Source: Paracyclopina nana (lineage: Eukaryota > Arthropoda > Copepoda > Cyclopoida > Cyclopettidae). Taken from it: a DNA stretch of 64,000 nt. How positions within the stretch are numbered: position 1 is the stretch's first letter; each line of letters starts with the position of its first letter. A program made the translations under genes and the position numbers. Of the stretch, positions 44,653 to 56,660 are shown piece after piece. The notes beneath the pieces were generated by a model, which was not told the DNA's origin, did no database searches, and saw nothing but the letters and a program-made list of their open reading frames with translations. The DNA lies in the NCBI GenBank assembly GCA_019096065.1, contig JAGUCH010000001.1:6138001-6202000 (forward strand). Direction: 5' to 3'.

Positions 44653-47418
44653 TTAAAGACATGAAATGATAGACAGGTCAGTTAAAAACCTTTTCTTTTT
44701 CCCCAATGTTCACACCTCTTTTGGCGAGCTAATGCAATTGCGCACTCTTGTGATGCCATAGTGAAAACAACAATATCAGAGCCCATTTTGCATCCAACTT
44801 ATCAAGCCCCTCGTCAGGCCAGATCCCTATGAAGGAGTCAGATTGCCTCTTACATAAGGAATCTAAAGCAGCTAGTAACGGTATATCATGATGCCATCAA
44901 AATAGCATACAATTTTAGTTTTTTCCCCAAACGGCCATACTTATTCAAAAAGATATTACAGTGGTCACTCTTTTCTCTAGATAGACAAGCGCATTTATTA
45001 TGCCTTGTGCAATTCTCTTTGTGCCAAGAAAATGAGCCCAGTTGCAACACCAAATAAATATATTTTAAGTAGAATAATATCGTCCCACGGCATGACTTCT
45101 TTTTTAATTGGACAAAGATCTTGGGATTTCGAAAATTTATGTTGAAGTTAATAGGAGCGATGCTAAATAGTTGTATCATAAAATATTGTCGCAGCAAGAT
45201 CGCTTGGCAAACTTGCTAGTGGAATCCACTAAATGTCTCATGAAAAATGTCAAAAGGATAGCTAATGGGAGTAAGTGAGTGTCATTTTCAGAGCCAAACA
45301 TATGACGCAAGTTCGGGTTTCATAACCGCTTTGTGTGATGTTATTTGGTGTAGGGTCAAATGGCTTGGCTCTATTGATATCAATTCATTTGTTGTGACTC
45401 CTGCTCAGAAGTGGTCCAATTCCAAAGGGAGGGGAGAAACCTTGAAAAATTCTTACAAGTCACTCCATTTAGGGCTTAGGCCGATCCTGGGAAATCTCTG
45501 ACACGATCTGATTTTAGTGGTTATTCTTTTCAATTTTATCAAGGAAAACACGACGTCCAAACTCATACTCCAGTCCACTCTTTTCGGCTTAATGTGTCAG
45601 CTGAATTCATAGTTCACTGAAGGACTTTTCATGAGCTTTTCACTCAGCCTTTTCTATTGCTAAAAGAACAAACAAAACTGAGAAATAAATGCAAAAAGAA
45701 GAAACTCGAAACACAAATGAATTTCTTTATGCGCACAGGAAACTGGCCATTAAACAATATCACATCAAGGAAGTCCTGCGTTAGGGTTGTGCAATACAAA
45801 AATCCTCAGCGATTTTTAAAGTTTTCATCGATGAACTTTTGAGAAATTTGGCAAAGGTCAAATACAGTTGAGAAGCGAAAATATACCACAACCTCTACCT
45901 TGATATGCGCTTTGTTGGCGTTCATGTTAGACGAACGGATTAACAGGCTCATTTGTCAAAGCTGTATAATTTGACCCTCATTGCGAACAATATTAGGCAC
46001 ACGTCATGAGCGTCATAAGCTAAGCTTCAAGTGGGCAAAATTGCATTTATACATGATGCCCTCTAGGGGGTGAGTAAGTAAAAATAAGGTTATGGCTGCA
46101 ATGAAGTTTCTCCACGAAACTCTCATAATCGGTCAAACAACGGCTCACTAATTTTACAATAGGTTCATTTGGTCTCTATTGACTGAATAGGAACTCTCGA
46201 AAAATTATGCAAAGCTGCCAACATTGTTCGTGAACGCCTCTGTATCTCAATTAACAAATTTCCATTTCCAAGGCTCGAAAACCTCAAATTGTCGTTGCCT
46301 TAATTTCAGGAAAAGACTTTGGCTCCATTATGCCAAAACCAACAAGCAGTACCATTTTGACCTAGGGCACAATTGGCATGTGGTCATCACTAATGATCCA
46401 GAATATGACAACGTAGTCATGTAGCATTTTTCAAGCAAGTATGAGGAAATGAAGGATACACAGACTGCCCATTTGTCAAATTTGGACCCGCCTGACTTGA
46501 TTTACTACTACCACTGCAACGTACCAAAAATAGGCAATTGAATTCAAAATCACAGACTTCTTTGAAGGAGGGGGCCTCTCGCTTAAAGAATAGTCGACAC
46601 AAATGCACAGAATGCCTTCAGTGATGTATCAATTCAATGGCTACTAGTGATGGATTACTAGAGAATTAGAGACCATCAAGGACGAAAAGTCACTTATTGT
46701 GATTTCCTCTAGGAAGTACTAAAATATCAGCCAAGAAGGGTGCGAAATATGAGCCTCAAATGTCTTTGGCACCACTCAGATGTCTCAATCTTTTACCTGA
46801 GAATGACGTCCTTCTTCTGGCTGGGCTGCCATCTTATTTTTTCTCCTCCTGAAATACAAAATCCAATTTCGTTTATCTGCTAATCATGGAGTGAGTTTAA
46901 GGTCAATTACTTTGTGGCAAAATGCTCAATTTTCCTCCTCACATGTCCGCTCAGAATCCTGGTTCCCATCCATTATTAAGGGACATATCCGGACGACGCC
47001 AAAGCATGGAAATGGCAATGCGACATCGTATTAACCTGATTAATCAACCAGGACGCCAATTAGCAACTCATCGCCACTATTTTAGTTAGAATGGCTTCTT
47101 TTGGGGGGGAAGGCTCCAATCGATGTCCTTGCGGGAAAATGAAATCACCATTCCCCGCACACGAAGCCCAAGATTTGGCTGATAAAATCTTCTTATCATG
47201 AGTCATTTTTGGTCTCGGGGCGAAACTGTGCCAATAGCAGGTTGTTACAGATTTCAATGTCAAGTACAAATCCTTTCAGAATTGTTCACGTTTACCGCCA
47301 TTCTTCTATTCAGTTCACATTTCTGGAAACGTTATCACTGCACTTGTTTTATTTTTTGACGATTTCGCCGATTGTTTTGGTTTTTCCGGCTGGCGCTGAT
47401 AGCATGAGCGTTACGCTT
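44653..47418. other. 2.8 kb without a supported gene
   Basis: Only short random-looking readings are present on both strands; no repeat or element stands out. Confidence 0.4.
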
Positions 47419-47559
47419 TATATAGAGGCTTATTTTGGCTTTTTATCAATGCTGTTGGCGACAAATGATTGAGAAACACTGGCAAGTATGAAGTGATCAG
47501 CCACTCTGAGAATCCGAGCTTCTAGAACTAAGGCGACATCAACTAAAGCAACCATGAAG
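47419..47559 (+). promoter_or_regulatory. Candidate TATA promoter and two-codon first exon
   Basis: TATATAG at 47419-47425 is followed by an ATG at 47554 in a good context (GCAACCATGAAG), and after two codons by a perfect donor GTAAGT with a T-run. Arthropod cuticle and other secreted-protein genes often have such ATG-AAG mini exons. Two nearby acceptors lead to readings without a signal peptide, so the next exon is unknown. Confidence 0.25.
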
Positions 47560-50500
47560 GTAAGTTTTTTTTTCAATTTTTTGCTATTATTTTCACCTCA
47601 TGAATAGATTTCGAATATGATCTCCCTCAGCATACAAATTCAATGGCTTTTTCTCAATATTTTTTCGAAACTCACAAACCTGTCACTTTTGCAAAATAAT
47701 TATGCTAAGAGATAGAAATTCATGTGCCTGAATCGATTTATGCGCTTGACGCACCAAGACTTTCAATGGAGTGCTGAACAGATTGTCATCAACAATTTGT
47801 TACTAGTCAAATGGGTCTTTGGACCTTTTAACTAAACAAAAACGAAATTCCTGTGTTTCTTTTCATAATCAGAAAATCTGTCAGGCTGCGCCCAAAAGTG
47901 ACCATCAGCATCCCTTCCATCATTTTTCATGAGAAATTACTCCTGTGGCTCATTATAGTCACCGAAATTAAAATGCTTTTCATGGTCTATGGTGAAAGTA
48001 TGGCGTTAATTTGACCCTCCAGGCTGCAAATCAAGCAAGCAATATTATTATGGTCAAAAAAAGCTTTTCCTTCAGGGAGAACTTCTGAGAAAATATTTCT
48101 CATTACCATAAAACCGTGTGAACTATGCCAACAAACGCTGTGTGGAAATGCCAAAAAAGTTGGTCATGGCTTGCTCACAATTAGAAATATGGAGTTGGTT
48201 TGACGACTAGCTTAGTAGCTATGAAGATATGGCTCCAATGGCATTGTCATCATCCATGATTGATTTTTGGATTACCATTGAGTAATATGTAAAATTAGGG
48301 AAAATATGTGATAATGACCAACTTTTCTTTGGGTTATATATAATCGTAAGTGTATTGTAACAAGTGTGCCAAAATAGCTCTCGATGTAATACTATTAATA
48401 AAATATAGAATTAAAGCCAACGTTCCTATTTTGGTTTTCTCCAATATGAGAAAAGATTCCATTTTAGATGTCAGTGATTGTATTAAGATGTACTTGGGGA
48501 TTCCTGAAGTTCATCTCTCCATGATGGATCCTTTTGAGAGGAATATCAATTTTTAAATGGAGTTTTCTCACAGAGTTGTCACTTTTGGCCATTGTACCTC
48601 AAGAAGCAGAGAAAGTTGTTTGGGGCAACTTTAAAAAAAACCAACATGCTAGAATTTTCAGTTACTCAGCTTGCAGGATAATTATGACATTTTTGGTTCA
48701 AAAATCAAGGTCTGTTCGTGGGTATTTTGATGACAAATGGCGTTTTAATTGTAGCCCAAACTAAGAGGAAATGAAGTCACCATAAAAATACACATGAACA
48801 ATCTGGAGCAAAATGAGATTTTGCAGCTGAACGTTTCGCGGAAAGTATTATGATTAACGAAGAGAGGAAGAAAACTAATGACACAATTTGATTCAGTGCC
48901 CTTATAGGGATATGTCTTCAATTTTAAGGCTTCGCTTAGCGCTCATTAAAGCAGGTACATGATTATTTAAATGACCTGCCAAATGTCCACAGGCTGGCAA
49001 ACATTGATTTCGTAATCAAAATGAGAAACCCGAGCAATTTTCGGTCATTTTTCTTGTACTGCTCTCTAAAAGCCGAGAGCAAAATGAAAATATCATCAGG
49101 AGCAGCCAGTGATTTCAACGCGATGCCACAAGGAAAAAGTCATAAATCAACATTTTACACGGGGCAGCCAAGTGCCTCCGGTGGACGACTTTGGACACCT
49201 ATTTATCATTGATGTAGCAGCAGCTACTTTCACCAAATATTTATGTTTCTGTACTTTTCAACCCCCTATATGGCAATGGCTACCTCTATCAATGCGCGGG
49301 TACTATGCAGAATTTATGGAACACGCCTTGGCATTAAAACTTGTCAGTTACAAAAGAGGGAGGGTGTTAACTTATTCATTCACAGCAGAGGGAGGAGGAG
49401 AAATCTGCATTTTGCAACAACAACCAGTGTCTTGTCCATAGCGCCCCTTCGCTTCTGAATGCGTGTGGCTAAATACGTCTTTGACGCATGAAGTGGCTTT
49501 TTCATGCTCACTATAATAAATTCAGTTTGATCGATAGCTGCCTTGGCTTTCAGCTTCATTTTTACCCGACAGCATTGTAATATCACACTTACCTCGGCAT
49601 GCACTCAATAGTTATTTCATTATCATTGCCAAGCTGGAAATGCTGAATTATGTCTAAATCGAGGCTGGGTTCGATGCGGTCATATGGAGCGAGAAAAACT
49701 CAACATTCAAACAATTTTAGAACGACAAACATTTGACTGGTAAGACCTGGCCGCATTCTGATCACACGCGCACTCAGAAATTCGACCAAAAATGCTATAT
49801 GGTGTATTTGTTCGATAGAAATCTTGGAGAAACTCGTGAGCATCAGAATCACACAATTGAGATGTGCAAACACACTTGACATAAAGTTGGTTCCGCCTTT
49901 TGTCAAACTTCTACAGCAAATACAGCAAGCCAGTTGTTGGTCAAAATAGCTTTGTTGTGCTAAAAAAGGAGTCGTTAGGCCATCATCTAATCAAGATATA
50001 TGCGAAATTGCCGGCTCACGTGACTTCCTAGCCAATAGATGTCTTCCAGAACAGAGGGCCAAATAAAGAATGACGAGAAGATATTATCACAGAGCTAGCT
50101 GCTGCCATAGCAGCGAAGTTTCAAATATGAAGGGTTCGCAGCCTACTACATACGTAGCGTGTTGTCCAGGACACTGCTAGGATACTACCCTCGAAATTAT
50201 ATGGCACCATAAATTATCCTACAGTTTATGGCTTGTTGCCTCAAGTTAATTAGCATGCCTTTTCATTGCCTCTGCCGTCAATCAAGCCCATTGAAGCAAA
50301 CTAGAATGAAAAATGAAAAATGCCACATGCCATTACACTGACAGTCGTCCATATTTTGGTTTATATGTCCTAAATGTTGGCGCTCGCTGAAACGTCAAGC
50401 TTGGTTGTCGATTTAGCCATTTCTGGTCACGAGCGCGTCTTTATTTCAACGTTAGCAAATAAGATGCAATCTTGAAGTTTGCCAATTTTGGCGATCAAAG

Positions 50501-53153
50501 ACGACGACGAATCTAGATGTGGGTCAACAGCGAGAAGAGCAACAAAAAAGTGTTTTACACTCCTCGGAGTATCATAAATCCACCCACGATGTTTTGGTGA
50601 GCGCGTATGCTACTATGCGTAGCGCGCCACTTTAAGGGCTCAGCAACGAAGCCCCAGAGTTGCGCCACTCTTTGGGTGTGGACTTTTGCAATTCTAATCC
50701 ATGACCAAATCTCGACACAAGCACAAATAATATTAATACAGCTTTGGCGTGATGGAGCTTTTAGCGCCATTCTGGAACAGGAAGAAGAAGAAAGGCTCTA
50801 ATTTGATTGAATTCACAAGCTAGCATTCATTGTTGCGTTGTAAAGAACCATGCGCATTTTTGGGCCGTTCAGCCTCAAAATTGAAAGTGGGTTGGCTGCC
50901 TGTTGCTAGAAATAATTGTAAAATTACGTATACCCACTGCGCAGCAAAGCCCCAAGAAAATATGCTAATGGACGGCGACAGCAAGTGTCAAAAATGTGAG
51001 GGATGAATGATGATCCATGACAAATTTTACTTTTAGCCAGCAACATTGGGCATATACAAGTAATAACATGGACGCATGTTCAAGCAAAACAACATGGAAA
51101 TTCTTAAGGTCAAGTTCAATTCCACATCAAGGGAAGTGTCGTGACTGTCGATTCCAATTCTCAAACAATTATCATGATGACCTTTTGTTTCAATTAGGAA
51201 GATGTGTTGCATTATTTATTAACAGCACAATGACTCCAATATAAGATCAATTTGCAACTTTTCAGTTCCCCTTTAGATAATAATCAAGCTTGTTGAAATT
51301 CCAAGAGGCCATCATCATCTTGCACTTGCAATGTTTAGTGGCTACCCATGAACTGCTGCTGTTAGTGTGCAACGAACACCATCAGGCACAAAAATGAGAA
51401 AGGTCAAAGAATTGGATTACGGGAGTTTTTGGATGATTGAACCAAGATATGCTGCCTTGAGTCCTGATTCTCGCAGCTGAGACAGATGATCAAAAAGTTC
51501 ACACCCATGGATTGCACGAAGGAAAACCAGTTTGAGACGTTGTCGTCACCAAGTCTACCAGTTTCAAATACTTACTCATTCATTCAGTTTTTTAATTAAC
51601 TGGCACATACTAAAATCAGAAGGCATTAGAAAAAAGTTGGAGTGCATATTCTCGTTCTGTCAATTAGGAGACTAAAAACTTTTTTTTGAATGGTATCAGG
51701 CTCCCCTCAAAAAAATGCAAGATATCTGAAAAGGCAATCATTCTTTGCCGTCAATCTTCGGTAATTCGGCAGGAACTGTTTGTTCGATTTGAAAACACTT
51801 TCTGTTTTTGACGACATACTAGAATTAGGAGGGCATAAATTGCGTCCAATTTTGAAAGAACAATAAAAATGCCTGTCAGTTTTCCCCTATTTATAGAGAA
51901 GGTTTTTTAACATGGTCATGGCAATAAAAGATCCTGTCCGATTTCTGTTTTCACCTTTTCCTCGAATTTTGCAAGCTTCTGATTCATAATGTACATTCAA
52001 AAACAATGTATAATTGTTCCAAAATCTTTTCACGAAAACGAACAATGACGGCCAGCAATGAGGTTTCAAAAACCACAGCAAAACTGCAATCAAAACAGAA
52101 TAAATGCGATAGCAGTAGACCTGAGTCCTCAGAAGGTCATGAAACGAATTTAGAAAAGAACATCTGTTTTGAGCTACTGCTATTACTTAAGTCTCCTAAA
52201 ATAGGTAGCAACCTATTTAGAAGATTTATGGCATTACTGTTCTTGGGTGGGAGATTATCATAGCCGACTTTTCGCATTGAAAAGAATAACTCAGAGCCTT
52301 TTCAGCCCTGCCAGCAATCTGGCCAGACTCCAAAAGAAAAAAAAATAGCGGCATCTGAAAGGCTTTTAATTTGTGGAATTTTATCATTAGGTCTCGACGC
52401 GGGTCGGGGTGTTTGAATAAAAATAGGCAACATTAGCGTGAAAAACAATCTTGCAGTAAATTATAGCCTGTTGGTCATGTTCTGCTCTAAAAAAGCCTTT
52501 AGCTAAATCGCAGTTAAATCCATTACGAGCCGAATGAAAACGTCCTTTTTACGATCGCTAGAGCTTCGGCTTCATTTGATGATCTACTTCGTACTACAAC
52601 ATTGGCGGCTGTGTCAAATGAGATCGTAAAAACTTGTTAAAGTGATACTGAAACCGACTTTATTTCGGTTTTATGTGCATTTTTCAAATGCCTCGTTCGA
52701 GCAACCAAAGCGAAGAAGATTTTTTAAAAACACTCGCCACGGACCAACGAGCTATCGATAAAAGTATCTGTTCAGTCCAATGCGTCCATCTTGGACACAA
52801 AACTCGATTTTTTTTTCTACGTGGACTTGAACTTTTTCCAAGAGTAGCAACGCATTCATTTTTGCTTCAAAAGTGAGCAAATAATGGCAATGGGCTCGCG
52901 CGCGCGGCAATTTTTAATTATCCACGGTTCGAAAAGTGCGTTAAATTGCCCACCTGGAATTCGGGTGACCAAGCAACTCGCGAGACCTTCAAAAATTGGA
53001 ATGATTACTGAGGGAAGTTGACCCGAGAGGTCAAAAGATGGCAACAGCTGGCGCACGGGTCGGCTGGCGCAACAAGTGCGGAATTTTCATATGCAATGAC
53101 GCGACCATCGCAATGCAGCTCAGCTTTGTTTTGACCGCGTGTGCTCGCCTACT
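47560..53153. other. 5.6 kb gene-poor stretch
   Basis: AT-rich DNA with many short open readings in all frames, none with splice partners, domains or ATG context that would support a call. Confidence 0.35.
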
Positions 53154-53170
53154 TGCGCGCGCGCACGCGC
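53154..53170. repeat. Alternating purine-pyrimidine tract
   Basis: TGCGCGCGCGCACGCGC alternates purine and pyrimidine for 17 bases, in a small CpG-rich patch (about 52890-53310) that contrasts with the surroundings. Such tracts favour left-handed DNA. Confidence 0.6.
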
Positions 53171-53218
53171 TACACTTTTGCTCACGTAACTCAGCGTGCT
53201 TAGTTGATTGCAAGCTCT

Positions 53219-53319
53219 CAGTGCGTCAGGAGTTCAACTTAAAGTGCATTCGATATTTACGCGAACATTTCGCATCCGCCCAACGTGCATCCCCTCGACA
53301 CACCGACTCGATCTAAAAG
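53219..53319 (+). promoter_or_regulatory. Candidate TSS and 5' non-coding exon
   Basis: TCAGTGCG (about 53218-53225) resembles the arthropod initiator TCAGT; the transcribed stretch would end at the donor AAAAG|GTAAGACG (GT at 53320). It lies in a CpG-rich patch and could be joined to the acceptor at 56338. The link is inferred from position only. Confidence 0.3.
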
Positions 53320-56300
53320 GTAAGACGTTTTAATGTTGACGCATTTCCAAGATGGCCCACGTGGGCTGATTTTGGCAATGTTGCTTTGGCAGGCAGTTGT
53401 CATTAGAAATTCATCTTGTGCGAGGAGGGCTTCTGCGTGGGCTCTTTTTATTTGGAGAACCTCTCTCTCAAGCTTCAATCAACAAAATTGCCGCCTCCAA
53501 CCACAGACTGGTCATTTCTCCGAAAAAAGCCGTCAAAATGTTTCCCTTATCGGACGCGAAGAAAAATAGCGTACAGGTGTCTGCCTTCCATTCAGGCTCC
53601 TGCCGGTCATTGATTGATATTCCCAGCCTATTTTGGAGATATTTCTATTTCTGTCCGTGGACACCGGAAATGCCCTGAACCATTTCCAGCGTGGAAAACG
53701 ATCGAGCAAAAAAGGTCTTTTTACGTCCAAAGCCAGCTCCAATTTCGTCGTTGTCATGCCCTCTGGATATCGCATGCAGAAGAACTGGCAGTCATTTAGG
53801 CCAAGTCGTTTTCGGGGGGAGATCAGTAACGCCGCACTTATTGTGGCAATTGTCGTTGTCGTTGGCCCGGAGTCATTCATGACATTTTTTGCAATGAGAC
53901 ACAAATTGGATGTGATGGATCGGCTTCGGCCTCATCTTATGACATTTCCAATGCGGAGGAGGATTTGGAGAAAACGCCGCCGTTGCCTGCACAACAAAGC
54001 TGTTGTCTGTTTGCCTGGCTTGATTGGATTGTCCTCAATTCTCAATTCATGCGTTGAACAGCGCTGCAGTGCATGAGGGCATCACTATATTATGCAGGCT
54101 CCGATGATCTACAACGAGGTCTTCTATTACTTCAATGCTTAACGTTTTGATGTTGACGATTTTCATCAACTTTTTTCTGCAGCAACACATTTCATTTGGC
54201 TCTTTGAAACTTGCACAACGGCTTTATTTGAAGCCCTAACGATGTTCGATTGCTTTAAAAGGCTTTGATCCGAATCGGAGGAGAATGAAAAACAAACGAG
54301 CCAATGTGACTAAAGCAGCTCTGGTTGCATGGCTGATTTTTTGACATTTTTTCGTGCCATATGAGGAGGCACCCGGTATTTTTTGTGATGCAACAAGAGA
54401 ATCAGGTCAGTTTCCAGCCAAATGTGTTGCAGTGCGGTAGCTTTAATTTGGTTGACTGCAATTTCACGTATGAGCTTCGTCGTGGCAAAGGCCTCTTCAG
54501 GTCAATCTTGAGTGTCTAAGGAATTTACTCCAATTTCGTGACGTCCTCTTTAGACCTTCTTACATTTTTGCCGAGTCTTTAATCAAATAATCCGACCTTT
54601 TCTAATTCAAGGCTACTTAGGATTTGGAAATCCATTATTTATTGTCCGTATCGGATGCATTTTCTTACCTAAAAGCCTTGGTGTGTACTAATCTGGATAT
54701 TTGGTATAAACTCCATCATCTTTTTAAGATCTCGACACACTGGGAAACACAGTTATGAAAATTACTTCAAAAAGAAGAGTCTTGCTGCTATGGTTGTTTT
54801 GACTTAAGTTTGCTTTTAGGTGCTTTGTGTGCCCCACTGTGCATCAGCAAGCATCCTCTATCAATTTCACGTTTCCCATTTCCGAAAAGCAGGATATTGG
54901 CCAAAAATTACGGTAGGATCTATCATAGTTCCTAGCCAGAGCAAGTTTTCCCAATCAATGAGCAGTTTATCATCCCAAGTTGTTTTGCCAAGTGTTACAA
55001 AAATTTCTCATTTTGCCAAAGTGAGCGAGGTTTTGCAACCAGATTTATCTTATCAGCAAATTGCATTTTTCCGTAATAATAAAGGCGAACGATGTGTAAC
55101 CAACAGCAGCAACCTTCAGCATTATTTGTGATTTTTATTTTTGGCTTTTCCAAGCTGTTGCCACAAAATTAAGCGATGCATCACTCTTGACGAGAATGTT
55201 TCAGCCAAAAAATGCCTGGCTTGGCTAGTCGATCCTCCTCCCCTCTTAAGAATGTGGGTAATTTCCTTCAAAACAAGCGACGTAGAGGCAAGCATTTTTC
55301 CAAACAATTAAGTGCCAAAATGAGTGGCTTGATAATTAGGCAGTGATAAATGTGCTTTCACAGGTTAATTAATTTTCTCACTGTGGTCGCACAGTTCAAG
55401 TGGCCGCCGAGCTTTTTCCGTTGCGTCACAAGCCTCCTCACGCTTTAGTGGTTTTTCTTTCTCTATGATTCATTCCAAAAGCAGGTGGTTGGTCACGCTT
55501 CTCTTGATTTATCAGCTCGATGCAATTCCAACTCCAATGAAACGAGCCTGGCTGCCATAAGCTACTTTGTGCGCACCAAGGCTTGCATGAACAGTTTCTT
55601 ATGGCAGTTAAAGCATAATTTCTTCAAAGGGCTCAACAGATCCTTGAATGAATTTTCCACGCTGAATAATTGCCGCTGATTTTGCTCTTTTGCCACATCA
55701 AAGTTGAAAAGGATTGAATGGGAATTGAGTGAGGTTATCACCTTGATTCTGCTTTAGTGGAGCAAGCAGCATTACTAAGGCAAAAGTTGCCCCAAGTTTA
55801 ATGATCAAAAAGTCAATAGATGGAGTCAACTTGTGCAATAATTGGGTAGAGAACCTCTAATGATCAAAGGTCCTTGGGAGATCGCAGGAAATTTGTCTCT
55901 TACGTTTCACGTGAAGTGTGTGATAAATGAGGCTGCCAGCTTTGAGTCAATTTCCTCATTATTATTATTACGAGAAGTATACTAGAGCAGGAAGGCTATT
56001 ACTGCGGTCAAAACCTTTCACAAATTAATCAAAAGCGATTGCTTAGACTTGTTGGAGAAAATAGTAGATTTCGCCATTTCTCACTATCAAATGCACACAG
56101 CTGAAAGTTTGCTAAAGAAAGTTTTGCCATCGTACAATTAAAAGATGATGCATCTTTTCCGCTCTGAAAATTTTCTGCCGTGTCACTAAATGTAAAAATT
56201 GGATATGTGACACTTGTGAAGACTTTTGCAGATGCAGCGGCTGCTCTAAACTATCTCAAGCTGCTGGGCGACAATTGGAGCCAAAGGTCAAATAGAAATT

Positions 56301-56338
56301 CACGTGCATAATTAAGATGTTTACTCCTATTATTTCAG
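53320..56338. other. 3 kb, possible intron
   Basis: If the exons at 53219 and 56339 belong together, this is a 3-kb intron. A 147-codon reading at 53633-54076 starts without ATG and was not accepted. Confidence 0.3.
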
Positions 56339-56480
56339 AGACTGGGAACACGTGCCAAGGTTGTGCCAAAAAGCTTCAAAACAAACCGTGCATGCCGGTT
56401 GCAACAGCTGCCAACGACCGATCGCACCCAATTTGCATGGGAATGAACGTGACCAAGATCATTAATAATCAGCCTTGAAA

Positions 56481-56658
56481 ATGGCTCGTTGTTGTTGGAA
56501 ATCACCAACGACGTTGGCCTCGTTGCCAAAAGTGCTGATTTTCTGGACATTCCTTGTCAACGTGTGCCTCAGCTTAAGGCCCAATTCCGGCGTGTCAGAC
56601 CCGTGGGGCGAGAATCAAAGGCCTAAGCAATACACAGACTACCTCACTCAGCATTCAG
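56481..56658 (+). CDS. First coding exon of a putative secreted protein (incomplete)
   Basis: The exon begins at 56339 after a strong acceptor (CTATTATTTCAG). From ATG 56481 it encodes 59 residues plus one base to the donor CAG|GTAAGC (GT at 56659-56660), phase 1. Residues about 17-33 (PKVLIFWTFLVNVCLSL) form a signal peptide or anchor, followed by a Pro/Asn/Gln-rich segment (DPWGENQRPKQYTDYLTQHS). A 28-codon upstream reading (56392-56478) ends two bases before this ATG and might lower translation. No later exon was recognised in the remaining 7.3 kb, so the gene may continue beyond the window. The family is unknown. Confidence 0.4.
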
Positions 56659-56660
56659 GT

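Noticed and set aside
53633-54076. 147-residue plus-strand reading
   Set aside because: No ATG start at the beginning, no recognisable domain, and it lies in a probable intron.
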